This document shows, piece after piece, positions 38,279 to 47,400 of a DNA stretch of 64,000 nt (positions are counted from its first letter, which is position 1; the number at the start of each line of letters is the position of its first letter). The stretch is from positions 310,001 to 374,000 of the forward strand of contig NZ_PGTS01000005.1 in NCBI RefSeq assembly GCF_002844235.1, in the 5' to 3' direction. Both the position numbers and the translations under genes were made by a program. The notes under the pieces are model-generated. The model did not search any database. It worked only from the letters and a program-made list of their open reading frames with translations, and was not told the DNA's origin. This DNA comes from Thalassospira povalilytica (GTDB lineage: Bacteria > Pseudomonadota > Alphaproteobacteria > Rhodospirillales > Thalassospiraceae).

Positions 38279-38548
38279 CTAATTGGGCAGGCCAATGAAA
38301 TGGTCCACCATACGCCCCATGAATTCGGTCATTTCCGTAATCATCCAGGGCAGCAACACCAGAAGTGCAATGAAAATCACAAGGATTTTCGGAACGAAGG
38401 TCAGGGTCATTTCCTGAATCTGTGTCAGGGCCTGAAACAGCGCGATGATCAGACCAACCCCAAGCGCAATCAACATCAGCGGTGTGGTCACCTTCAGCAG
38501 CGTCCATACTGCATCATAGGCCACATCCATGATTTCAGCTTGATCCAT
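38279..38548 (-). CDS. fliQ: Flagellar export apparatus protein FliQ
   Basis: 89 residues from the ATG at 38548 (MDQAEIMDVAYDAVWTLLK) with GGGAAG upstream. Two hydrophobic helices are separated by QALTQIQEMTLTFVPK, the FliQ signature. Longer in-frame starts would run through the sigma-54 promoter and are rejected. Confidence 0.95.
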   Translation of the reverse strand: MDQAEIMDVAYDAVWTLLKVTTPLMLIALGVGLIIALFQALTQIQEMTLTFVPKILVIFIALLVLLPWMITEMTEFMGRMVDHFIGLPN

Positions 38549-38610
38549 TGGTCTTCCCGCCTTCACATTCACGCAGTACCTTGAAGTACCACTGTTATTC
38601 ATACAGGATT

Positions 38611-38628
38611 TGGCAAGGCCATTGCCAT
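38611..38628 (-). promoter_or_regulatory. Sigma-54 promoter of fliQ-fliR-flhB
   Basis: Minus-strand TGGCAATGGCCTTGCCA has GG and GC separated by exactly 10 bases and matches TGGCAC-N5-TTGC in all but one position. It is 63 bp before the fliQ start and just past the terminator behind fliE. Confidence 0.78.
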
Positions 38629-38660
38629 GATTTCCTGATCGGCAAACCGGTATCGGCAAA

Positions 38661-38690
38661 CAAAAAACCGCACGAATGACGTGCGGTTTC
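38661..38690 (-). terminator. Rho-independent terminator behind fliE
   Basis: AAACCGCACG / CGTGCGGTTT stem, loop of five, followed on the minus strand by TTTG. It separates flgB-flgC-fliE from fliQ-fliR-flhB. Confidence 0.85.
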
Positions 38691-38714
38691 GTTATCAGGC
38701 CGGGATCACAGGGA

Positions 38715-39041
38715 TCAGACCGGCATGTTCAGGATGCTCTGATATGCTTCCACAGCCTTGTCACGGACCGAGACCACCGTGCGCAGGGTGACTTCGGCGG
38801 CCGAAACGGCGGTCACCACTTCATGAAGTTCCGCATCCCCGGTAATGGCCTTCTGGGTCATCTGTTCGCTATTGACCATGGTTGCGTGGGCATCATGTGC
38901 CGCACCGCGTACCATGTCGGCAAAACTTTCCCCCGGGTTCACCTTCGTGCCGGTGCCGGTTACGGTTTCCGCAACGGTATTGGTCTTGCCCGCAGCCGCA
39001 TTGCGGTAGGCAGAAATGGCATCGTTGAAGCTGGAGACCAT
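38715..39041 (-). CDS. fliE: Flagellar hook-basal body protein FliE
   Basis: 108 residues from the ATG at 39041 (MVSSFNDAISAYRNAA); a TTG three codons upstream is too close to the AAGGA. The FliE C-terminal pattern LRTVVSVRDKAVEAYQSILNMPV is present (shortened). It joins the MS ring to the rod. Third gene of the flgB operon. Confidence 0.94.
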   Translation of the reverse strand: MVSSFNDAISAYRNAAAGKTNTVAETVTGTGTKVNPGESFADMVRGAAHDAHATMVNSEQMTQKAITGDAELHEVVTAVSAAEVTLRTVVSVRDKAVEAYQSILNMPV

Positions 39042-39087
39042 GAGTATCAATCCTTAAACTTCTTCAGTCCTGCTTGATATCGCGTGC

Positions 39088-39495
39088 TTACTGCAGAATA
39101 TCAAGGGTCTTGAGCAACATGCTGCGCGATGACTGGATCACATTGAGGTTGGCCTCATAAGACCGCTGGGCTTCGCGCATATCCATCATTTCGACAAGCG
39201 TTTCAACATTCGGGGTCTGAACATAGCCCTGATCGTTGGCTGCCGGATGGCTTGGTTCGTATTTCATACCAAAATCGGAACGGTCTGGCATTACCTTATT
39301 GACCTTGACCATTTCAACACCGACTTCGCGGTCCATGACATTCTTGAACGTCAGAAGCTTGCGGCGGTACGGGTCCTGGCCCGGTGCGGTCGGAAGGCTG
39401 TCGGCGTTGGCAACGTTTTCCGCTGCAATGCGCAGACGGGTACCCTGGGCACGCATGCCAGCAGCAGAGATTTTGAAAGCCTTGTAAAGTTCCAT
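39088..39495 (-). CDS. flgC: Flagellar basal-body rod protein FlgC
   Basis: 135 residues. The N-terminal rod motif ISAAGMRAQGTRLRIAAENVANAD and the C-terminal EMMDMREAQRSYEANLNVI are typical (each shortened). It follows flgB by 23 bp. Confidence 0.95.
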   Translation of the reverse strand: MELYKAFKISAAGMRAQGTRLRIAAENVANADSLPTAPGQDPYRRKLLTFKNVMDREVGVEMVKVNKVMPDRSDFGMKYEPSHPAANDQGYVQTPNVETLVEMMDMREAQRSYEANLNVIQSSRSMLLKTLDILQ

Positions 39496-39518
39496 GTTTC
39501 TAACTCTCTATGCTTGGA

Positions 39519-39920
39519 TTACACGCGGCCAAGGGCCGAAATGAACATTGATTTCTGTTTGGCATACAGACGGGTCATGGTCTGATAATCGACCTGGTTC
39601 TCGTTCATCTTGACCATCTGTTCTTCAAGGATGACGGCGTTTTTGCCCGGTGCGACTTCGTAGTTCTTGCGCACTTCCTCGTCCTTGAAGTTCTGCGGTT
39701 TGTTCAGACCCTGGCTGTGGCCCGGCGTGGTCGCCTGCATGGCCAGAATGAACTGGCGGTCACGGCCGATATTGTCCGGATCGAATTTCTTGAGATCATT
39801 GGCGCGGTAGTTCGGCGTATCGGAGTTGGCGATATTCTGCGCAATGACTTCCTGGCGCTGGGTGAGCCAGTCCATCTTTTCCTTGAGATTGGCGAACATG
39901 CCAAGTTTGCCGATATCCAT
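39519..39920 (-). CDS. flgB: Flagellar basal-body rod protein FlgB
   Basis: 133 residues from the ATG at 39920, with GGAG six bases upstream. The rod signature QRQEVIAQNIANSDTPNYRA is present. Upstream in-frame starts to 40166 cross a sigma-54 promoter and are rejected. Confidence 0.95.
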   Translation of the reverse strand: MDIGKLGMFANLKEKMDWLTQRQEVIAQNIANSDTPNYRANDLKKFDPDNIGRDRQFILAMQATTPGHSQGLNKPQNFKDEEVRKNYEVAPGKNAVILEEQMVKMNENQVDYQTMTRLYAKQKSMFISALGRV

Positions 39921-40051
39921 TTCCTGCTCCTTGTCTGCGCTTTCGAGTATTGATCGCGCGGGTAAAGCCGACGTTAACGCCATCGCCCTGATCGGGGCCC
40001 GATCGCCCGGACGGTTGATTTTGCCGCCCCTGATGATCCTGCCAAATGAAA

Positions 40052-40069
40052 TGCATGAAGCGTGCCAAA
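40052..40069 (-). promoter_or_regulatory. Sigma-54 promoter of flgB-flgC-fliE
   Basis: Minus-strand TTGGCACGCTTCATGCA: complete TTGGCACG -24 element and GC at -12 after 10 bases. It starts 133 bp before flgB. Confidence 0.82.
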
Positions 40070-40201
40070 GAATGAAAGTGCTTTGAAATCCCCCGGATTG
40101 CGGGCAATTGACGGCGGGTACTAGACCCCGCGTTTGAAAGCAGGCATATTGTGACCGATCTGGCAAATTGAGGTTGCCATCTATCGAAACCGGGACACTG
40201 T

Positions 40202-40480
40202 ATGCTCTATCTCACACGAAAAGTCGGCGACTCCGTTGTCATTGACGACAATATCGAAGTCACCGTCGTTGAGGTCCGTGGCAAGACCGTCAAGCTTGGC
40301 TTTACTTTCCCCGAAGATGTTCAGGTTCTTCGACGCGAACTTTATGACCGTATTCAGGAAGAAAACCGTTCGGCTGCGGTCAGCGAAGACATCATCCGCC
40401 ATCTCGGAGGATCAAACAGTCCTGCCAAGGGCAGCAGCGACAAGGAATCAGATACCGACGAGAATGTTGGTAACAGCTGA
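40202..40480 (+). CDS. csrA: Carbon storage regulator CsrA
   Basis: RNA-binding translational regulator. The core MLYLTRKVGDSVVIDDNIEV and VRGKTVKLGF, then RREL and EEN, is canonical. At 92 residues it is longer than the usual 60-70, with an acidic/serine tail (GSNSPAKGSSDKESDTDE). It sits inside the flagellar island, divergent from flgB. CsrA commonly controls flagellin or motility mRNAs. A TGGCAA-N7-TTGCCA palindrome lies at 40161-40179 just upstream. Confidence 0.95.
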   Translation: MLYLTRKVGDSVVIDDNIEVTVVEVRGKTVKLGFTFPEDVQVLRRELYDRIQEENRSAAVSEDIIRHLGGSNSPAKGSSDKESDTDENVGNS

Positions 40481-40725
40481 TTAATCCACGCAATGCCGGG
40501 ATGTCCGGCGCGCAAGACAAACATATCGCCTGATTTCAGGCACCGTCATCTTCCAGGCAGGTAGCCCGGATATTGACCTTCATCTCGCTCTCACTTGGCA
40601 TTTATCACTGATTTTGTTGTGGCTGGCGATCTGCTGTGCCGACAACGATTTGTTGACCATCTTTGATCTATGGTCGACGCTTGATCATGACAGCCAGGCA
40701 CCTGTGTCCTGAATTGAAGGGCCTT

Positions 40726-41142
40726 ATGAGCGGGAAAAAGCCCACCTATGACATTACCGATACACCGGCAAGCAAGACGGAAAATCTTGCCGCACCGGGC
40801 GAGCACGGCCAGAAGGCCGTCGCACTTCGGTATGCCCATGGGCGTGACAATGCCCCCATATTAAGTGCCAAGGGCGAAGGCAGCGTTGCGGAACAGATCT
40901 TGCAAGTCGCCTTTGCCAACGGGATCAAGGTCCGCAAGGATACGGATCTGACGGAAATTCTGATGGCCGTGGATGTCGACAGCGAAATCCCGCTGGAGGC
41001 CTTTGCCGCGGTCGCGGAAATTCTGAACTATATTTACCGGATCAACCGCATTTACGGTGGTTCGTCACGCAGCCAGACCGAGCCGAAAGACGAGGTCGCG
41101 GCAACGACATCATTTGATCGCAACGGGGAAGGCCAATCATGA
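40726..41142 (+). CDS. FlhB C-terminal-domain paralogue (FlhX-like export switch protein)
   Basis: 138 residues resembling only the cytoplasmic domain of FlhB: VALRYAHGRDNAPILSAKGEG, IKVRKDTDLTEILMAVDVDSEIPLEAFAAVAEILNYIYRI (in parts). No membrane helices and no NPTH cleavage site, so it resembles the post-cleavage half, as FlhX does in Campylobacterota. AAGG at 40716-40720 sets the ATG. It overlaps the next gene by ATGA. Confidence 0.83.
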   Translation: MSGKKPTYDITDTPASKTENLAAPGEHGQKAVALRYAHGRDNAPILSAKGEGSVAEQILQVAFANGIKVRKDTDLTEILMAVDVDSEIPLEAFAAVAEILNYIYRINRIYGGSSRSQTEPKDEVAATTSFDRNGEGQS

Positions 41143-41474
41143 GCCCTGAACAATTCAAGCCCGATCAGTTCAAGAAAGATCTCAAGCGCGTTCTGTCCCT
41201 GATCCGGACCGGGCAGCGTTATCTGGAAGACGGCAAGGTTGTCGAACTTTCGGCCCTTGAACACCGGATTGCCGATCTGTGTGATCAGGCCCGCGCGATG
41301 GGAACCGAGCAACGCCGTGAAATTGCCCCGTTGCTGGCGGCTCTGACCGATGAACTGGGCCAGCTCGAAAGCAACATGCAGCAGGAATATTCCGATATTC
41401 AACGTCAGCTGCGCGGCATCAGCAACACCGCACAGGCAACAAATGCCTATGCACAGGCTGCACGCACGAAATAA
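41139..41474 (+). CDS. Unknown helical protein coupled to the FlhB-like gene
   Basis: 111 residues, nearly all helical, without cysteine or a signal peptide (FKKDLKRVLSLIRTGQRYLE, EIAPLLAALTDELGQLES). Its ATGA overlap with the FlhB-like gene implies a functional link. Size and helical-hairpin character recall FlgN/FliT export chaperones, but no specific motif proves it. Confidence 0.7.
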   Translation: MSPEQFKPDQFKKDLKRVLSLIRTGQRYLEDGKVVELSALEHRIADLCDQARAMGTEQRREIAPLLAALTDELGQLESNMQQEYSDIQRQLRGISNTAQATNAYAQAARTK

Positions 41475-41544
41475 CCGCTATCAGGCCGCGAAAAGTCCGC
41501 CAAAGGACTGATTTCAAACGGCCCGGCCAAGCCATTTGTGCCGA

Positions 41545-41560
41545 TGGCAACTTGCCTGCG
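41545..41560 (+). promoter_or_regulatory. Sigma-54 promoter of fliO-fliP
   Basis: TGGCAACTTGCCTGC has GG-N10-GC spacing and matches TGGCAC-N5-TTGC except for two bases. It precedes fliO by about 110 bp. Confidence 0.62.
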
Positions 41561-41668
41561 TGCAAGGGGCACGGTAAACAGAATGATCAAAGGCTGCCAA
41601 TGGTCATGATATGGCCCGGCTGCCGGGCCTGATGGCCTTTACAGGGTGTTGACGGGGAAAGATACCTG

Positions 41669-42034
41669 ATGGAATTAAGCGCCTATTACCGGTTTGTTGC
41701 CGCCTTGGTCTTTGTGCTGGGGATTATCGGTATATTCGCGCTGGTGGCGCGGCGCATCATCCCCGGTGCGCGTAACATCAACCGGCGCGGGGCAAAGCGC
41801 CGGCTTTCGGTGGTCGAAGTTGTTCCCGTTGATACCAAAAGACGACTGGTTCTGTTGCGGCGTGATGACACCGAACATCTGGTGATGCTTGGCCCACAAG
41901 GCGATACCGTAATTGAACGCAATATCGGCACACATTTTGTCGATCTGATTGATAGCGACATAGCCCCCGATCACACCACCGACAGCAACAGCACACAGGA
42001 TTCCGATCCCAACGACAGGAAAAACCCTGCATGA
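41669..42034 (+). CDS. fliO: Flagellar biosynthetic protein FliO
   Basis: 121 residues: one N-terminal membrane helix (FVLGIIGIFALVARRII) and the FliO cytoplasmic block RRLSVVEVVPVDTKRRLVLL with HLVMLGP. A GGGGAAAG ribosome site is upstream. It overlaps fliP by ATGA; FliO assists FliP assembly in the export gate. Confidence 0.88.
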   Translation: MELSAYYRFVAALVFVLGIIGIFALVARRIIPGARNINRRGAKRRLSVVEVVPVDTKRRLVLLRRDDTEHLVMLGPQGDTVIERNIGTHFVDLIDSDIAPDHTTDSNSTQDSDPNDRKNPA

Positions 42035-42849
42035 ACCGCACCGAGCAACATTCCCAGTCAACCCCCGCCCCGCGTCCGGCCAAAACCGGATGGCGCGCGC
42101 CGCGCTGGTTGACGTTGTGTGCGATCTGGTCACTGATCCCCATGATCGCATTGCTTGCCGGTGGCGACACGGTTCAGGCCCAGACATTCAATTTTGATCT
42201 GGGCGATGGACCGGGGGTTACATCCTCCGGGCGCTTGATCCAGCTGATCGGCCTGATCACGGTTCTGAGCATCGCCCCGGCCATCCTGATGATGGTGACG
42301 TCCTTTACCCGTATCATCGTGGTCCTGAGTTTGCTCAGAACGGCATTGGGTATTCAGCAATCCCCGCCCAACCAGGTTCTGATCAGTCTGGCGATGTTTT
42401 TGACTCTGTTCATCATGATGCCGACCCTTGAACGCGTCTGGGACGAGGGGCTGGAACCGATGATCAATGGCAATATTGACGAATTCGAAGGGTTCGAACG
42501 GTCCGTCAAACCGGTTCATGATTTCATGATGACGCAAGTTCGCGAACGCGATCTTCAGCTGTTTGTCAATCTGGCCGGGGTTGAAGTCACGACACCCGAA
42601 ACCATTCCGTTGCGGTCGCTGATCCCGGCCTTCATGATCAGTGAATTGCGTCGCGCCTTTGAAATCGGCTTCCTGTTATTCATCCCGTTCCTGATCATCG
42701 ATATGGTGGTGGCCAGTATCCTGATGTCGATGGGCATGATGATGTTGCCCCCGGTCATCATTTCCCTGCCCTTCAAGCTGATTTTCTTTGTGATGGTTGA
42801 TGGCTGGTATCTGATTGCCGGATCGCTGGTCGAAAGTTTCGGCCGTTAG
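42031..42849 (+). CDS. fliP: Flagellar export apparatus protein FliP
   Basis: 272 residues. Signal-like N-terminus, then the FliP blocks MMVTSFTRIIVVLSLLRTAL, FLTLFIMMPTLERVW and PFLIIDMVVASILMSMGMMM (each shortened). Core pore subunit of the flagellar export gate. A terminator follows at 42894. Confidence 0.97.
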   Translation: MNRTEQHSQSTPAPRPAKTGWRAPRWLTLCAIWSLIPMIALLAGGDTVQAQTFNFDLGDGPGVTSSGRLIQLIGLITVLSIAPAILMMVTSFTRIIVVLSLLRTALGIQQSPPNQVLISLAMFLTLFIMMPTLERVWDEGLEPMINGNIDEFEGFERSVKPVHDFMMTQVRERDLQLFVNLAGVEVTTPETIPLRSLIPAFMISELRRAFEIGFLLFIPFLIIDMVVASILMSMGMMMLPPVIISLPFKLIFFVMVDGWYLIAGSLVESFGR

Positions 42850-42893
42850 CGGGCGCATAGCCCCTGCCAACCACAGACAAGAACCGGAATTAT

Positions 42894-42926
42894 AAAAGCC
42901 GCCAAGCACAAGCTGGCGGCTTTTTT
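42894..42926 (+). terminator. Rho-independent terminator after fliP
   Basis: AAAAGCCGCCA / TGGCGGCTTTT stem with a nine-base loop and a run of T. Confidence 0.92.
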
Positions 42927-43012
42927 ACGGGCTTTGCCCATTGGTTCCCTAGACTCAGGCACTCCGGCTTTTGCCAGATGGCGGTGCGCACAACGTCAGT
43001 GTGCGAAACCTG

Positions 43013-44332
43013 TCAGGACCGCCGTTTTGCAGCCTTGAACACATCCTGTTCAAGCGGCTTCAGGCCAAAGCTGCCCCGGCGCGGACCCGGGTTGTCGGCA
43101 ACAAACTTTTCGGCGATCTGGCGTTCGCGTTCGGTCATGCGGGCATGGATCGCGCCCATTTCACGCTGGGCCTGACTGCCTTCGGTCGGTGAGGACATGC
43201 GCAGCCAGTAATAAGCCAGAATATTATCCTGCTCGACACCGCTTCCGATCGCATAAAGCCGACCAAGTGCGGCCTGACCATTCGACGATCCCTTACGCGC
43301 GGCACGTTCATACCAGCTTGCAGATCGCGCCATATCGACCGGCACACCAAGGCCATGTTCATACATGACCCCGATCAGGTGATAGCCGCCCGGATGGCCA
43401 AGTTCGGCAAGATCCATGGCAAGATCAAGCGCACTAGCATAATCGGGTTCGCGGTGCGGCACCCCAAAGATCAGGATTTGCGTCATCTGATATTTCGCAG
43501 ATGCATCGCCCTGATCACAGGCATTCATCAACATCGTCCAGCCCCGGTTGAACAGTTTCAGTTCCGGGGAATGACAGAAATACATCGCAAGATTGGCCTG
43601 CGCATAGGCATCGCCTTCGCTTGCGGCCAGTTCAAACCAGCTGATGCTTTCGGCAATATTGCGTTCCGCACCAAGCCCGACCCCCAGCGCATAGCCAAGG
43701 GCGGATGCGGCTTCAATGCTGCCGGCACGGGCGGCACGCATGTTGAATTCAAATGACTTGGCCGGATCACGGTTCACACCGCGCCCTTCAAGATAAAGAT
43801 AGGCAAGAACACTGGCCGCGGACGGATCGTTCAGATCGCTTGCGCGCTCGAAATATTCGATGGCCTTTTCATCATCCTGGGCAACGCCCCAGCCATTGAG
43901 ATAGCAAACACCAAGATTATAAAGGGCTGCAACCGATCCGTATTCGATGGCTTCTTCGAACCAGTGCGCGGCGGTTTCGGCATTTTCCTGAACACCAAGG
44001 CCCTTGGCATAAAGATAGCCAAGATTGTTGGCCGAAATCGGTTCGCCCGATGATGCTTCTTCGTGGAACCAGTAAGCCGCTTCGCGGTACCATTGCTGGC
44101 CTTCGCCAAGGTCTTCGGAAACCCCGAGTCCCTTGCTGCGCATATAGCCATAGCAAACGGCGGCAAACGCACGGCTTTGACGGTGAATCTGGTCAAGAAT
44201 ACGACGGGTCGCGGACTCGTCACGCGGCATGCCATCGCCCTGAAAATGCTTTTGGGCAAGCGAAAGCTGCGCGAAAATGTCCTTTTCGACATTCGCCTCA
44301 TCGTAATAGACCATTTTAAGAGCACGATCCAT
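43013..44332 (-). CDS. Sel1-like repeat protein in the motor operon
   Basis: About 439 residues made of roughly ten Sel1 repeats, for example EAIEYGSVAALYNLGVCYLNG and AARKGSSNGQAALGRLYAIG (shortened). No signal peptide, so it is probably cytoplasmic. It is 96 bp downstream of the AMIN/TPR gene on the same strand and likely belongs to the cheY operon. The protein partner is unknown. The ATG at 44332 directly follows a GTG at 44335; no ribosome site distinguishes them. Confidence 0.82.
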   Translation of the reverse strand: MDRALKMVYYDEANVEKDIFAQLSLAQKHFQGDGMPRDESATRRILDQIHRQSRAFAAVCYGYMRSKGLGVSEDLGEGQQWYREAAYWFHEEASSGEPISANNLGYLYAKGLGVQENAETAAHWFEEAIEYGSVAALYNLGVCYLNGWGVAQDDEKAIEYFERASDLNDPSAASVLAYLYLEGRGVNRDPAKSFEFNMRAARAGSIEAASALGYALGVGLGAERNIAESISWFELAASEGDAYAQANLAMYFCHSPELKLFNRGWTMLMNACDQGDASAKYQMTQILIFGVPHREPDYASALDLAMDLAELGHPGGYHLIGVMYEHGLGVPVDMARSASWYERAARKGSSNGQAALGRLYAIGSGVEQDNILAYYWLRMSSPTEGSQAQREMGAIHARMTERERQIAEKFVADNPGPRRGSFGLKPLEQDVFKAAKRRS

Positions 44333-44431
44333 CACAGCACGACACTCGCAATCACACGTTCAAACCAGCAGAAAACGGGCGCAAACTCCACAGTTTGGCG
44401 AAGCTCACCCACGTTACAGATTTATCGAACG

Positions 44432-47400
44432 TTAATTTATAGCACTAAGCTGCGACTTTTCCAACTGATCGCGATAGGTCGCAAGGAAGCCCTGGAAGTT
44501 TTCGACCTCATCCACCTTGTCGGCAAGGGTGCGATAGTCAATCAACCCCTGCGTTGGTGATGACGTGATCAGGTTGAATGCCTCGGCAAACGGGCTTTGT
44601 GCCATGCCTTCGCCATAGCGGCGTTTAAGCATGTTAAGCGTGCGTTCCTGCCCCGCCATGGCAAGGTTGACCGCCCAGTTCAAAAGATAACGCGCCCGTT
44701 CGTCATTGATTTCGCCGGTCGGGCTTTTTTCATCATCGCCAACCAGACGCTGGAAGGTTTCGGCCGCCGACATATAGTCGCGGGTCTGGCGGTAATAATC
44801 GACGCGCAGCAATTCCGCATTCTTGGAAAAATCACCGTCAAGCGATGCGATGGCCTCTGCCCCGCGATCGGTATCAAGCAAGGCACGCGCCTTAAGATGG
44901 CGGCGCTGGGTTGCCAGTTCTTCGGATATCGCCGGATCGTCGGTGTTATCAATGACGCGAATGGTTTCTTCGGGTTTGCTGTCAAGCAGATAGACAAGAC
45001 CAAGGCGCGCGCCCACCCGGGCCTTTTCCACCCCCTGAAGGCGGAAATCGACCTGATGTTCCAGAAGGCTTTCGGCGCGTTCAAACAGTTCGACATCAAC
45101 CATGCGATCGGCAAGACGCCGGATCAGTTCATCGCCCTTGTCGCCAGCCGGGGTCAATTCGCGGAACTCGTCATACAGGGCAACCGCCTTGATCGCCGAG
45201 ATATTGTTGATGTCCTCGCCAAGGTACAGATTTTCAAACGTCTTGTGCATCAGGTCGGTGGCCTCGGCCGCGACCGGCTTGTTCGGGAAGAAGATCGCCA
45301 CCTGACGAAGCGTATTCAGCCCGTCGCGGAAATCCTTGTTCTCGATCTGAAGTTCACCAATCCGTTTGAGCAACGCCATTTCGAACCCGTCACCACGCCA
45401 TGCAAAACGCAGTTGCTGAAGCTGTTCAATCGCGTCTTCCACCGTCAGGCGCTGCAAGCGCATCAGCAATTCGGTGCGGTCAAAGATCGCATGGGCGCGG
45501 GCTTTGCGGTTGTCGCCTTCGGCCACCTGGTCCCAGGTCGCGACGGCCTGTTCAAGTTCGCCGGCTTCTTCTTCGAAGAACCCCTTGAGATACTGCACAT
45601 CCATGATTTTGGATTCTGACAGTCCATCGGTCACCAGCATCTTTTCAATCAGATCCATACCCGCATCCGGGTTGCCGACAATAAGCGCCTGTTCGGTCGC
45701 AAGCGGCCCCAGCCGCGACAGCAATTCCGGCGGATAGAAATCAAGAATATGGAAACTTTCAAGCAGGTCACGCGCCCCTTCGTTGGGACGACCAAGGGCC
45801 GCAAGGGTCACCGCCCGCCACAGCTTCATTTCCGGAATGGCACGCAGGCGCTCATCTTCAAGCAACCGGGCGGCTTCGGCATAATCCCGATCCAGGAACT
45901 TGACCGCGGCCTTAAGGGCGCGGAACTGCAATTTCTGGGCAATCAGCGGATCGTCACCTTCCATGGCCGATACAACCGCGTCGGCCTCGGGACCAAGGCC
46001 ATTGGCCATGTAATACTGCGCCAGATCAAGGCGGGCCTTGTTGCGGTGTTCATCCCCGCTTTCTGCAATTTCACGGCGCAACTTGCGGATCGATTTATTG
46101 AAATTGTCAAGTCCGCCCCGGCGCCACGTATCCAGATCAAAGATCAGACCTTCGCGCCCGTCACCCGTGCTGGCGCGGACCCCGGTGGCCGATGCCAGCA
46201 ACCGTGCGCCTTCGGGCGAAATGTTCAAACCATCGGCCGCGGTCACAATAACCGCCTGCCCATCGTCGCGATCGGCAACCTGGACACTTTCATTCATCGG
46301 GGCAACGACCACGCCCTGCACCGATGGCAGGACTTCGAATTCCGGATAACGCAGGGCAACTTCAATGCCGTAACCCGATTGCGTGGTGGTCACGACCCGC
46401 AAGGTGTCGCCGACTTCGGGATCATCGATCGGAATGATCGGTCCGACATCTTCAAGCGGCACAATCAGGCGCGCCCGGGTCTGGTCATCAAGTTCGATCG
46501 ACGGGCCAAGTTTTTCAACCGGCTGCATCGTGCCCTGTTGCAGGGTCACGCGCCAGTCCCCGGTCGGGGTTCGTGTCGTATAAAGGCCAATCCCGTCAGG
46601 GATGGTCATGCGCAATACCGTGGCATAGGGGCTGTCGATCTGTTCGATCACGCCGATGATCTGGGCGGCTTCCTGACGGACGGTATCAAGATCAAGATTT
46701 GCCCGCACATCAAAGGCCATCCACAGGAACCCGGCGCGCGACCAGACAGCGGCCCCACCCTGCTGCCCGAACGGGAAGCCAAGGGTCATTTCCGTTGTCG
46801 TCTGCTCGACCGTTACCGACAGGTCGCCAATGCTTGCCTGTTGTTGTGGTTCGCCATTTGCGCCCGGGGTGGCGGTCTGTCCCGCATCGGCTGCCTGTGC
46901 CTCGTCGGGGGCTTCGGCGGTATCTGATGTAGCTGTGCCGGTCCCTGTCGCATTCTCTGAGGCGGTTTGGGTGGTCGGTTGTGGTGCCGGTGCGTTTGGT
47001 GCGGCAGGGGCGGCTGGTGCATCCGTCCCGGTCGCCGCATTATTGCCGCGCGTCTGGTTTGTCGGACGCGTCTGTGCCGTTTCTGCCGCCGGGGCGCGCT
47101 GCGCGCCCATGATATCGACCACAACCTTGTTGCCCGACCGGAAATGGCGCAGTGGGCGGGCCGGATTTGTTTCAATCACAACATCAAGCGGGTTGGTGGC
47201 AGCCTGACGGATGCGGACACCTTCGGGCAGACGGCGTGACAAACCGGTGGCATCAATCCGTGCCGCGGCGTCAAAAGCAATGGTTTCCGCCCCCTGATCG
47301 CCTTCAAGGGCGTAATCGGTCCGGTTTGGCCAGTCAAATACCAGCCGGTAAAATGTCGGATGGCGGCCGACCCGCACATCAAGAAGGTTCTCCGCCGCGT

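Noticed and set aside
40161..40179. Sigma-54-like TGGCAA...TTGC before csrA
   Set aside because: GG and GC are 12 bases apart, not 10, so it cannot be a normal -24/-12 element; it is kept only as a palindrome.
40481..40725. Sigma-54-like TGGCTGGCGATCTGC before the FlhB-like gene
   Set aside because: Spacing fits but three consensus bases are missing; too weak to list as a promoter.
44597..46927. Two long plus-strand frames (340 and 392 codons)
   Set aside because: Both are antisense to the AMIN/TPR gene, which has a signal peptide, ribosome site and operon context.
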